Below, in pieces: positions 25,230 through 33,251 of a stretch of 51,930 bases of DNA. This stretch comes from Leptolinea sp. (GTDB taxonomy: Bacteria; Chloroflexota; Anaerolineae; Anaerolineales; Anaerolineaceae), in contig JAAZMZ010000026.1 in assembly GCA_012798535.1 (NCBI GenBank), positions 1 through 51,930 of the forward strand. The letters are read 5' to 3'. Position numbers and translations under genes: made by a program. Position 1 is the stretch's first letter. Every line of letters starts with the position of its first letter. The notes under the pieces are model-generated. The model worked only from the letters and a program-made list of their open reading frames with translations. It did no database searches and was not told the origin of the DNA.

Positions 25230-26798
25230 ATGACAGCGAACGGGCGTTATATTGCGACAATAGACGTTGGCTCTGGAAGTGGACGTTGCATAATCTTTGA
25301 TTTGAATGGCAGGCAGTTGTCTGTATCCCAGCGGGAATGGTTGCCGAAAACCGACCCGAAATATCCGGGCTCGCAAAATTTCGACACAAAAGAAGCCTGG
25401 ACCGCATTATGCGCCACCTCCAGGGAAGCCATAGCCAAAGCGGGAATCAAGGCGTCTGAGGTGGCTGTGGTCACCGCCACCGCCATGCGTGAGGGTATGG
25501 TTCTGTACGACAAGAATAAGGAAGTGATCTGGGCTTGCCCTAATGTGGATGGGCGTGCAACCGCAGAAGCGGCGGAAATGATCAAGAAGGATCTGGCACG
25601 GTCGATCTATAACATCGGCGGCGATTGGCTTAGTATTATCAGCCCTCCCCGGCTCTGGTGGATAAAAGCGCATCAACCTGAAATCTATGAAAAAATCGCC
25701 CACATGAATATGATCAGTGACTGGGTGCTCTTCAAGCTATCGGATATTCTGGTAACCGATCCATCCATTGGATCGAGCTCAGGCATGTTCGACCTTTCAA
25801 AGCGAACCTAGTCGGACGAGATTATCCGGCTGGCCGACTTGCCAAAAGGGATCTACGCGGATGTCTTCGAGAGCGGTTCGGTCATTGGCAATGTGACCAG
25901 GAAAGCCGCTGAAGATACCGGTTTCTGCGAGGGGACTCTGGTGGTGACAGGTGGAGCAGATACACAGATGGCGCTGGTGGGTGTTGGTGCTGTCAAACCG
26001 ATGATGTATACCGTATGCGCCGGTACCTTCTGGCAGACCACGGTCGTTGCCGATAAACCTCTGTTTGATAAAGAATTTAGGCCGCGCAGTCTCTGCCATG
26101 CGGTACCCGGGCAGTGGATGACAGAAGGCATTGGCTTCTACCATGGGTTCACCATGCGCTGGTTCCGCGACGGCTTTTGCCAGGATGAAAAACGCAAAGC
26201 GGCCGAATTGAAAACAGACGCGTATTCATTGATGGAAGAGCTGGCATCTCAGGTTCCGGCGGGATCAAACGGAGTTCAAGGCATTTTTGCCAATGTGATG
26301 GATGCCAAACGCTGGGTGCATGCCGTACCCTCTTTTGTTGGATTTGACCTGCTTGCTCCGGAAAAGACCGGTAAGGCGGCCTGTATTCGGGCTATAGAAG
26401 AAAACGCCGCCTACGTTACCCGCGGACACATGGATGTGCTCATCGAATGCACTGGAAAGAAACCCGAAGAGATCATCTTTGCCGGCGGATCATCCAAAGG
26501 ATTCCTATGGCCGCAAATTGTTGCCGATGTGCTGGGTGTATCGGTCAAAGTCCCCGATGTGAAAGAAGCGACCTCCCTGGGTTCGGCCGTATGCGGCATG
26601 ATAGCACTGGGAGAGGTTAAAGACTGGTCTCAAGGTGTTGATCGAGTGGTTCACTGGGACAAGCGTTTTGAACCCGATGCGAAAATCCACGCCATCTACA
26701 ATGAGAAATACCAACTTTGGAAAGGTGTCTATCAGGAAATGATGCCCATGGCTGAAAAACGACTACTCACACCACTTTTCTGGGCGCCGGGCGCGTAG
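25230..26798 (+). pseudogene. LsrK-like FGGY kinase interrupted by an amber codon
   Basis: A single frame from ATG 25230 to 26798 is interrupted only by TAG at 25809-25811. Part one (193 residues) has the phosphate-binding start DVGSGSGR and ends MFDLSKRT; part two restarts 27 bases later in the same frame and carries GGADTQMALVGVG, MRWFRDGFCQDEK and the adenosine motif FAGGSSKG. As I recall E. coli LsrK, the matching positions read DLTTRDW, NVDARA, MRWFRDAFC and FAGGGSKG, so a Trp codon (TGG to TAG) is the likely origin of the stop. The whole would be about 522 residues, the length of LsrK (AI-2 kinase). A sequencing error or strain polymorphism is possible; the two halves cannot work alone unless the stop is read through. 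Confidence 0.8.
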
Positions 26799-26834
26799 TT
26801 GCCCTGAATCTTATCAGTAGAGGCAAAGGCAAAA

Positions 26835-27479
26835 ATGCTAGAACAACTGCGAAAAGATGTGTGGAAATGCAACCTGGAGTTGACAAAATACAAACTGGTG
26901 GTAATGACCAGTGGCAATGTGAGTGGGCGTGATCCGGAGACGGGTTATGTGGTGATCAAACCCAGCGGATACACCTATGAAAAGTTGACCCCGGAAGATA
27001 TGGTCATTGTGGATTTGGATGGGAAGGTTATCGAGGGGCATCTCAGACCATCTACCGACACGGAGACCCATTTGTACGTATATGCCCACCGGCCGGATAT
27101 TTGCGGTATGGTGCATACCCACTCAACGTATGCGTCCACCTATGCGGTTCTGGGAGAACCCATTCCCGCGGTGCTCACCACCATCGGAATGATTGGTGGC
27201 GAGGTTCCCCTGGGTGGTTTTGTGCCCATAGGTGGAAAAGAGATCGGCGAAGAGATTGTGGCAAAAATTGGCGACAGGCTGGCCATTGTCATGCAAAATC
27301 ACGGTGTTTTCACTATCGGCAAGGATGCATTCCAGGCCACAAAAATGGCCGTGGAAGTGGAAGAGATCGCCAAGATCACGTATTTTGCCTCTCTTCGTGG
27401 AAAACCCATTCCCCTGAGTGAGAACAGCCTGAAGCGCATGGTCGAGCTCTATCGAGAAGAATACGGGCAGGTGTCATAA
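26835..27479 (+). CDS. Class II aldolase / sugar-phosphate epimerase (AraD/FucA family)
   Basis: A 214-residue zinc enzyme of the aldolase class II family. Phosphate-binding residues lie in TSGNVSGRD and KPSG; zinc ligands are His94 and His96 (MVHTHSTY) and His156 (MQNHGVF). The segment PSTDTETHLYVY and the C-terminal REEYGQ resemble L-ribulose-5-phosphate 4-epimerase (AraD) more than fuculose-phosphate aldolase, but class II aldolases overlap. It would act on the phosphorylated ketose made by the kinase upstream. It ends the importer operon, before a strong hairpin. Confidence 0.85.
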   Translation: MLEQLRKDVWKCNLELTKYKLVVMTSGNVSGRDPETGYVVIKPSGYTYEKLTPEDMVIVDLDGKVIEGHLRPSTDTETHLYVYAHRPDICGMVHTHSTYASTYAVLGEPIPAVLTTIGMIGGEVPLGGFVPIGGKEIGEEIVAKIGDRLAIVMQNHGVFTIGKDAFQATKMAVEVEEIAKITYFASLRGKPIPLSENSLKRMVELYREEYGQVS

Positions 27480-27555
27480 CAAGATCGGTTAATATCAATA
27501 CTAATTATTGGTAGATATCAGGTATTTACATCTTATCTCCTTCAGTTGGCGACAA

Positions 27556-27590
27556 GCATAACCAGACATCATTATGGTGTCTGGTTGTGC
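27556..27590. terminator. Bidirectional terminator hairpin
   Basis: GCATAACCAGACA (27556-27568) pairs with TGTCTGGTTGTGC (27578-27590): 12 of 13 positions are Watson-Crick and one is G-T. The 9-base loop is short. It sits between the operon end at 27479 and the convergent SorC gene and could stop transcripts from both sides. Confidence 0.7.
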
Positions 27591-27623
27591 TTTATGTGCG
27601 AAAAAACCGGGTTTGGAAAATAA

Positions 27624-28574
27624 TCAAACGTGATCCAGAAGATACTGCGCCGTTTCCGCGTCGGTTATCAAGACATTCATAAATTTCCCCCGCAGCGCGC
27701 CCAGAATGGCATCTCCTTTGCGTACATCCCCGGACACGGCGACCACCTGTTCGATTCTGGGTAGAGAGGTCAGATCTATACCTACCGTGCGCCGGTTGAT
27801 ATCGATATTTACCAATTTTCCTTCTATTGAAAAATGATGTCCGCAGCAATCTCCAACAACTCCAGCTTCTGCCATTTCCCGGCGCTGTTCTTCTGTTACG
27901 TACCCGGCAATTTTCAAGCTGTACAGGTCGGGGTGAATGGAACCGATGCCAATCAGAGCTATATTGGCTTTTCTGGCCTGGCTGAGAGTCGCTTTATTAC
28001 CGGGATCCTTGAGAAGTGCTTCCCGGGCGGAGTGGCTTTCTGCCACCAGGGGAGCATTCAGGTAGCGGCAGGTGGCACTAAGCCGGTCTGTTAATTGCTG
28101 GGCAAGCAGAGGCCCTTTGGAAAGATTACTCTCCAATCCACTGGAGCCGATAAGTTGCACAATCTCTACACCTCTCATCTTTCGAGGCGAAAGGAATTGG
28201 ATCAAATATTGAAGTGCGGTTCCCCAACTGATTCCAATCACCATGTCATCATGTATAAGCGGCTGAAGATAATCCGCTGCCAGTTTTCCCAGGCCGATCA
28301 ACAACTCCGATTCAGAAGGAGTATCCATGACCATCACTCTGGATAATTTCAGACCGAACACGCGGTTTAATTCGGTCTCCAGAAACTTCGATCGCCAGGG
28401 GAAATGTACCTTGATCTCCACGATACCTCGCTCCCGGGCTTCCGGAATCATCCGTGAAACCATAGTGCGAGATATCCCTGTGATATCGGTTATTTCCTGC
28501 AGGCTCTTGTTTTGTTCATAGAAGAGATAGGTGACTCGAGCCAGCATGGCATTCCAGATCTCATTTTCTTCCAT
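27624..28574 (-). CDS. SorC/LsrR-family sugar-phosphate-responsive regulator, copy 2
   Basis: A 316-residue paralogue of the regulator at 18045-18995. The helix-turn-helix reads NKSLQEITDITGISRTMVSRMI; the effector domain has VIGISWGTALQYLI, IGIGSIHPD and AVSGDVRKGDAILGALRGKFMNVLITD. AAGGG lies upstream of the ATG. It is divergent from the LsrF-like gene and may control it through the CCTG-rich inverted repeats in between. Two such regulators around one cluster suggests two operators or two effector phosphates. Confidence 0.9.
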   Translation of the reverse strand: MEENEIWNAMLARVTYLFYEQNKSLQEITDITGISRTMVSRMIPEARERGIVEIKVHFPWRSKFLETELNRVFGLKLSRVMVMDTPSESELLIGLGKLAADYLQPLIHDDMVIGISWGTALQYLIQFLSPRKMRGVEIVQLIGSSGLESNLSKGPLLAQQLTDRLSATCRYLNAPLVAESHSAREALLKDPGNKATLSQARKANIALIGIGSIHPDLYSLKIAGYVTEEQRREMAEAGVVGDCCGHHFSIEGKLVNIDINRRTVGIDLTSLPRIEQVVAVSGDVRKGDAILGALRGKFMNVLITDAETAQYLLDHV

Positions 28575-28660
28575 GTGCCGCCCTTGAAAAAACCGGTAAT
28601 GATTTCACCTATTCTTTTTATACTATTACTATGACATAAATTCTGTTGAAATACAAATGA

Positions 28661-28697
28661 CCTGCTTCAGACAGGTATTTACGATATCCTGTCAGGT
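28661..28697. promoter_or_regulatory. Paired CCTG/CAGG inverted repeats in the divergent promoter region
   Basis: Two palindromes lie 60-100 bp upstream of the LsrF-like ATG: CCTG-CTTCAGA-CAGG (28661-28675) and CCTGTCAGG (28688-28696, one-base spacer). They are candidates for the operator of the SorC copy 2. The same CTGTCAG core occurs at 17825-17835 near the protease gene. Confidence 0.4.
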
Positions 28698-28753
28698 TTG
28701 ATATGATTCATGCAACATTATTTTATTATCCGTGTCAAATATGTGGAGGGACT

Positions 28754-29614
28754 ATGTTTGAAAATATGAGCTGGGGAAAAACCAATCGCATCTATCAGAT
28801 TGTCAACCAACGGGATGATCGCTGCCTCATGCTGGCCATCGACCACGGTTATTTTATGGGTCCAACTCATGGAATGGAAACACCCCGGCAGGATACGCTT
28901 AAATTGATAACCCATATAGACGCGCTTATGCTCAGTCCGGGAATCCTTACATCCTGCATCGATCCACACTGGCGGAGTGTGGGTTGGGTGTTGAGAGCAA
29001 CCGGAGGCAATTCCATTCTTGATGAAGACATTGATAATGAAAGCCTGATTCTGCAGGCGGAAGAAGCAGTCCGCATGAACGCGTCCGGTGTGGCCGTCTC
29101 GATCTATGTCGGTGCGGAACATCAGCACCAGACCCTGATCAACCTTTCGAACATGATCAACCAGGCGGCAAAATTCGACCTGCCCGTTCTCGGAGTAACC
29201 GCCGTGGGGAAACGATTATCCGACAAACGTGAAAAGCGATATCTGTCTCTGGCTTCGCGTATAGCGGCCGAATATGGAGCGGATATTGTCAAGACGTACT
29301 ACTGTGAAGGTTTCGAGGAGGTTGTTACAAAATGCCCGGTGCCTATCGTGGTAGCCGGAGGTGCCAGATTGAATACGCCTCGTGATGTGCTGGAATTGAC
29401 GTATAACGCCATCCAGTGCGGTGCCATCGGTGTGGATATGGGACGCAACATCTGGCAGTATGAATATCCTGCGGCCATACTTCAGGCTGTCAAAGCGATA
29501 ATTCATGGGAAAGCCAGCGTGAAAGAAGCAGCCGATATTCTAGAATCCCAGAGTGTGGCATCAAACTGCAGAAAGCCGCTATTTGAAGCTGGTGATGAGA
29601 ATATCAAAGATTGA
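28754..29614 (+). CDS. lsrF: LsrF-like class I aldolase/thiolase
   Basis: A 286-residue protein of the DeoC/FbaB-like aldolase family to which LsrF belongs. The Schiff-base lysine is Lys180 in ADIVKTYY; other conserved blocks are LMLAIDHGYFMGP, VAVSIYVGAEH and VVAGGARLNTP, GVDMGRNIWQ. LsrF converts phosphorylated hydroxypentanedione, the AI-2 breakdown product, with CoA to acetyl-CoA and dihydroxyacetone phosphate; that assignment is by family resemblance. The ATG at 28754 has GGAGGGACT directly upstream and is preferred over one at 28703. It shares the region with an LsrK-like kinase, which supports the role. Its stop overlaps the SRP RNA promoter. Confidence 0.8.
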   Translation: MFENMSWGKTNRIYQIVNQRDDRCLMLAIDHGYFMGPTHGMETPRQDTLKLITHIDALMLSPGILTSCIDPHWRSVGWVLRATGGNSILDEDIDNESLILQAEEAVRMNASGVAVSIYVGAEHQHQTLINLSNMINQAAKFDLPVLGVTAVGKRLSDKREKRYLSLASRIAAEYGADIVKTYYCEGFEEVVTKCPVPIVVAGGARLNTPRDVLELTYNAIQCGAIGVDMGRNIWQYEYPAAILQAVKAIIHGKASVKEAADILESQSVASNCRKPLFEAGDENIKD

Positions 29615-29639
29615 CACACCGCGGTTACTACGGTATCCT
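29611..29639 (+). promoter_or_regulatory. SRP RNA promoter
   Basis: TTGACA (29611-29616), a 17-base spacer and TATCCT (29634-29639) form a near-consensus sigma-70 promoter. The start would be about 29646, the first base of the SRP RNA stem. The -35 overlaps the stop codon of the LsrF-like gene. Confidence 0.82.
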
Positions 29640-29645
29640 TACGCC

Positions 29646-29754
29646 GCGTTCGGGTGGGACCGGCGCGGCAGAATCTTTCGAACCCCGCCAGGTCTGAGAA
29701 GAAGCAACGGTAAGGAGGACACTCTGGGTGCCGCCGGGTTTCCTGCCCGAACGC
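29646..29754 (+). ncRNA. ffs: Signal recognition particle RNA (small bacterial type)
   Basis: The segment holds the conserved domain IV motif, CCAGGTCTGAGAAGAAGCAACGG, where most bacteria have AGGTCCGGAAGGAAGCAGC. The ends pair: GCGTTCGGG (29646-29654) with CCCGAACGC (29746-29754), and a second stem involves CCCCGCC and the GGGTGCCGCCGGG side. The apical tetraloop is GAGA rather than the usual GGAA; both are GNRA. It is about 109 nt, the size of the 4.5S-type SRP RNA that binds Ffh for co-translational targeting. The larger protein frame here (29553 on) is spurious. Confidence 0.9.
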
Positions 29755-29780
29755 ATTCTTTCCCTTGGAGATGGATTGGT

Positions 29781-30665
29781 ATGACGGAAAACACCCCGCC
29801 GGTATGCAATTATGAAGATTCGGATTACCAGCAAAGCTTTTGGGAAACCGGCGGCCGGGCTTACGAAGATGCGGCAGAAGAGATCGCTTTAAAACACCTG
29901 TTGCCGGCCGGCGGAAAAAACCTGCTGGAATTAGGAGCCGGAGCCGGGCGGAATACGTCACGTTATGCTGGATTTGAGAGTATTACGCTGGTGGATTATT
30001 CTCTGACGCAGTTACAGCAGGCGGTCAACCGTCTGGGGCGATCAGAACGATACCGATATGTGGCAGCCGATATTTATCGGCTGCCTCTGGGTGAACGCCT
30101 GTTTGATGCCGCCACCATGATCCGCACGCTGCATCACATGAAAGATGCCCCCCTGGCACTGGCAAAGGTGCAAGCCTGCCTGCAACCCGGCGCTGTGTTC
30201 ATTCTGGAATATGCCAACAAACTGAATTTGAAAGCCATGCTGCGCTATGCCCTGAAGCGCCAGACATGGAATCCATATTCCCTGGAACCGGTGGAATTTG
30301 CCGAGTTGAACTTTGATTTTCATCCACAGGCTATTCGCAACTGGTTGCAGCAGACGGGTTTCCGACTGGAGAGACAGTTGACCGTATCACATTTCAGAGT
30401 GGGTTTTCTGAAACGACTTTTTCCGGCCAGATTTCTGGCAGCTCTCGATTCGGTTGCTTCATTGACCGGCGACTGGTGGCAATTGACTCCCAGTGTGTTC
30501 ACCCGGTCGATCGTTGAAAACAAAGCCGACGGACTAGTGGATGCCCTTTTTCATTGCCCGGCCTGCCGCACACCGCTGCAGGATACTCCCCCAGAATTAA
30601 TTTGTTCCGGCTGTGGAAAAAGATACCCCGTGATCGACGGCATTTACGATTTCCGGGCCGGATAG
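29781..30665 (+). CDS. Class I methyltransferase with C-terminal Trm112-like zinc ribbon
   Basis: About 294 residues. The SAM-binding motif is LLELGAGAGRNTSRYA (~57), with VDYS and RYVAADIYRLPL following, and MIRTLHHM. The last ~40 residues carry CPAC and CSGC (ALFHCPACRTPL, LICSGCGKRYPVIDGIYDF), the pattern of the Trm112-like ribbon, normally a separate protein or an N-terminal unit. The frame extends to 29553 but runs through the SRP RNA; the ATG at 29781 is preferred. Substrate unknown. Its last 22 bp overlap the convergent methyltransferase at 30644. Confidence 0.75.
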   Translation: MTENTPPVCNYEDSDYQQSFWETGGRAYEDAAEEIALKHLLPAGGKNLLELGAGAGRNTSRYAGFESITLVDYSLTQLQQAVNRLGRSERYRYVAADIYRLPLGERLFDAATMIRTLHHMKDAPLALAKVQACLQPGAVFILEYANKLNLKAMLRYALKRQTWNPYSLEPVEFAELNFDFHPQAIRNWLQQTGFRLERQLTVSHFRVGFLKRLFPARFLAALDSVASLTGDWWQLTPSVFTRSIVENKADGLVDALFHCPACRTPLQDTPPELICSGCGKRYPVIDGIYDFRAG

Positions 30666-31399
30666 GTTTTTTCCACCACCCAGAAATGGGAAAGACCAAG
30701 ATTTCTCAGGGGAGTCTTTTCCAAAAAATGTAAAATGGTTCGCAGTACTTTTCCCAAACAGGGAAAGCGTGCAATGATGTTGTCATATGCTCCGAAGATC
30801 ACGGAGCGCTGGATATACTGAACCGGCAATCTGCTGAATAGATTCTCTAGATCATGGCGGGTGTATACATTCACATGTGGAGCCAGGCTGTCACGCCAGG
30901 CACGGGGGAGATAGTTGATCAACGGAATATTGCCGAAGTGATAAACGTCTTTCCAGTAGAAACCGTGTGTCTCGAACGGGTATCCGCGGTTGGGAACGAA
31001 CAGGATCAACCTGCCGCCGGGTTTTAGAACCCGAATGATCTCAATAGCCGCCTGTCGATCGTCCTGCACATGTTCCAGAACTTCATGGCTGAGAAGCAGA
31101 TCGAAGGTGTCTGGTGGAAATGGCAAGAATTCACCAACGCCGCCGACAACCGCCGGTCCCTTGCTGTGAGCCTCCCTTGCCCGGTCATATTCGACTTCCA
31201 GGCCTACTGCCAGGGCGGCTTGTTCATCCAATCGCTTCAGATAAGAACCAACTCCGCAGCCGTCTTCCAGAATCTTTCCTTCGATTCGTTGCCCTGCTGC
31301 CTGACGGATCATGGCCAGGCGGCGTTCCTGCCCGGCCCGCCAGACATACGAGGGTTCGCCGCGTAGGGCAGCTTTAGAGGAGGGTTGGTGGTCTGTCAA
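30644..31399 (-). CDS. Class I SAM-dependent methyltransferase
   Basis: A 251-residue methyltransferase (Methyltransf_11-like). Motif I is ILEDGCGVGSYL, followed by VGLEVEY and FDLLLSHEVLEHV, then VLKPGGRLILFVPN. The frame begins with a TTG at 31399 and no ATG is available early on; the start is uncertain. The C-terminal part contains several hydrophobic blocks that may dock a lipid or sugar substrate. It overlaps the convergent methyltransferase gene by 22 bp, so neither has room for a terminator between them. Confidence 0.75.
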   Translation of the reverse strand: MTDHQPSSKAALRGEPSYVWRAGQERRLAMIRQAAGQRIEGKILEDGCGVGSYLKRLDEQAALAVGLEVEYDRAREAHSKGPAVVGGVGEFLPFPPDTFDLLLSHEVLEHVQDDRQAAIEIIRVLKPGGRLILFVPNRGYPFETHGFYWKDVYHFGNIPLINYLPRAWRDSLAPHVNVYTRHDLENLFSRLPVQYIQRSVIFGAYDNIIARFPCLGKVLRTILHFLEKTPLRNLGLSHFWVVEKTYPARKS

Positions 31400-31449
31400 A
31401 TGAGTTAATCCGGAACCGGTATGTTCGCCGGTGATTTTATCCGCATGGT

Positions 31450-33129
31450 CTATTCTTCGGACGTAAATGGCACCCAGGTCAGAATCGTCGTTCCGCTGCC
31501 CGGCTCGGAGGTCAATTCCAGATCACCACCCACATTGCGGGCGCGGGTCTGCATATTTGATAGTCCGTGACCCAGAGAAGAACGGGTGTTTTCCATCTCA
31601 AAGCCTTTCCCGTTGTCTCTAATTTCCATCAGGACACGATCTCCGGTCGTCCAGACGATGACTTCCACCTTCTTGGCTTTGGCATGTTTGGCGGTATTTG
31701 CCAGCGCTTCCTGACAGATATGGAAGAGAGCCAGCGCTTTAGAAGCGGGCAGTTTTTCAAGGCCGTCCGCCGGACCGTTGATATGTGCCTCGGCCAGAGT
31801 ATTCGCCCGGAACTCATTCACCAGACGGTTCAACCCCTGCATCAAATTCTCGTCACTCAATTGCCGGGGACGCAGGTCGAGTATGTACGTCCGGATATCA
31901 CGGATTGTGTTGTTCAATCCTTTGATGGACTGGTCGATGCGCTCTTTGGATTGTTCCGGATTCTCCGAAAGAAGAAGACGGGCATGTTCAAGCGTCAACC
32001 CGACCGCGTAAATGGACTGGATGATCCCATCGTGCAGATCCATACCGATGCGTTCCCGTTCTTCCAGAACGGCCAGACGCCGGCTGTTGTTGTTGTAACG
32101 CACATTTTCGAGCGCTGTTCCCATCCAGGAGCCGATAGCGCCGATAAATTGCACATCCAGATCGGTCAACGGGCGCCGGTCGAGAACGGCGACACACAGA
32201 ACTCCCAGCACATTGCTGCGTCCGCGCAGCGGAAAGCTGGCAATCTGGTGGATTCCGTTTTCCAGAACACTCTCATGCAATTCGCTTCCATCATTCGGGT
32301 TGACCGTGAGCACTTTTGGAAGCCCGGTTTTGGCTGTCATGCCTATCATTCCGCGACCCACGGTGAAAGTCTCTTCTTTCCAGAGGTTGGTCACCGTTTT
32401 CCCACGGTGCAGCACCAGTTTTAGTTTTTTCTCCCCCTCGGGCCGCAGATAAACCTCACCGGCCTTGAGATCGAGAAAATCCATCAACTGGGTCAGCGCG
32501 ATCTTGATGATGGCATCGATTTCTGTCGAGGTGGCCAGTGTAGAGGCCATATTGTTCAACAACGCCAGATTTTCGTTGCGGTGGGTTATATCCTGATCAC
32601 GCTTCACCAAACGGTCATACAGACGGGCATTGGTTATGGCGATTGCCGCGTATGACGCCAGCATTTCGATCAACCGCTGGTCTTCTTCGGTGAAATCTGT
32701 GCCGTCTTTCTTATCGGCAATCAGGAGAATGCCAAGGTTTCTGTTATCATGCCGGATGGGAACACCCAGCATGGATCTCATCTTTGGATGATTGGAGGGA
32801 AAACCAATGCTGCGTGGATCCCGCGCAATATCATTGACCCGGATCGATTCACTGCAGCACATCAATTCGCCGATCAAACCCATCCCGACAGGCTGGTGAT
32901 CCATATTGGCGATCTGCTCGGCCGTCAAACCGATGGGGATAAAACGTTCCAGCCTGCCCGTTTCACTCAACATTCCCAGGGCGGCGTATTTTACTTCTCC
33001 CAACTGGCAGGCCTGAGCTGCGATTCGTTCCATCAACGATTCAATGGAAGTATCCTGAATCAACTGGATGGATGCTTGATGCAGCAACGCCATCTTCTCA
33101 TTAAAAGATGTGCGCGATACTTTGATCAA
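31450..33129 (-). CDS. GAF-domain sensor histidine kinase (NarL/HisKA_3 type), orphan
   Basis: About 559 residues if started at TTG 33129, which follows a perfect GGAGG seven bases upstream. Two GAF domains span ~20-175 and ~190-345. The HisKA_3 helix EERERIGMDLHDGIIQS carries His366, followed by a HATPase domain ending in NGKGF, GLSNM and GSGTTI. It should phosphorylate a LuxR/NarL-type regulator, but none is encoded nearby. No membrane spans are seen, so it is a cytoplasmic sensor, perhaps of a small ligand or redox state. Confidence 0.88.
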   Translation of the reverse strand: MIKVSRTSFNEKMALLHQASIQLIQDTSIESLMERIAAQACQLGEVKYAALGMLSETGRLERFIPIGLTAEQIANMDHQPVGMGLIGELMCCSESIRVNDIARDPRSIGFPSNHPKMRSMLGVPIRHDNRNLGILLIADKKDGTDFTEEDQRLIEMLASYAAIAITNARLYDRLVKRDQDITHRNENLALLNNMASTLATSTEIDAIIKIALTQLMDFLDLKAGEVYLRPEGEKKLKLVLHRGKTVTNLWKEETFTVGRGMIGMTAKTGLPKVLTVNPNDGSELHESVLENGIHQIASFPLRGRSNVLGVLCVAVLDRRPLTDLDVQFIGAIGSWMGTALENVRYNNNSRRLAVLEERERIGMDLHDGIIQSIYAVGLTLEHARLLLSENPEQSKERIDQSIKGLNNTIRDIRTYILDLRPRQLSDENLMQGLNRLVNEFRANTLAEAHINGPADGLEKLPASKALALFHICQEALANTAKHAKAKKVEVIVWTTGDRVLMEIRDNGKGFEMENTRSSLGHGLSNMQTRARNVGGDLELTSEPGSGTTILTWVPFTSEE

Positions 33130-33251
33130 AAAATTACCTCCTACGATTAACCGAAGAAATTTTACCCGATTCTTGATGAATAATGATGAAGACTGTACAT
33201 CCATACCACCGGTCGTAGCCCGGTCGCTATAATTGCCAGAGGAGAAATACT

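Noticed and set aside
8183..25811. Alternative genetic code (TGA or TAG read as Trp)
   Set aside because: Many genes in the window end with TGA or TAG at positions fitting family length, so both are normal stops.
29553..29780. N-terminal extension of the methyltransferase
   Set aside because: It runs through the SRP RNA stem and promoter; the ATG at 29781 fits the family length.
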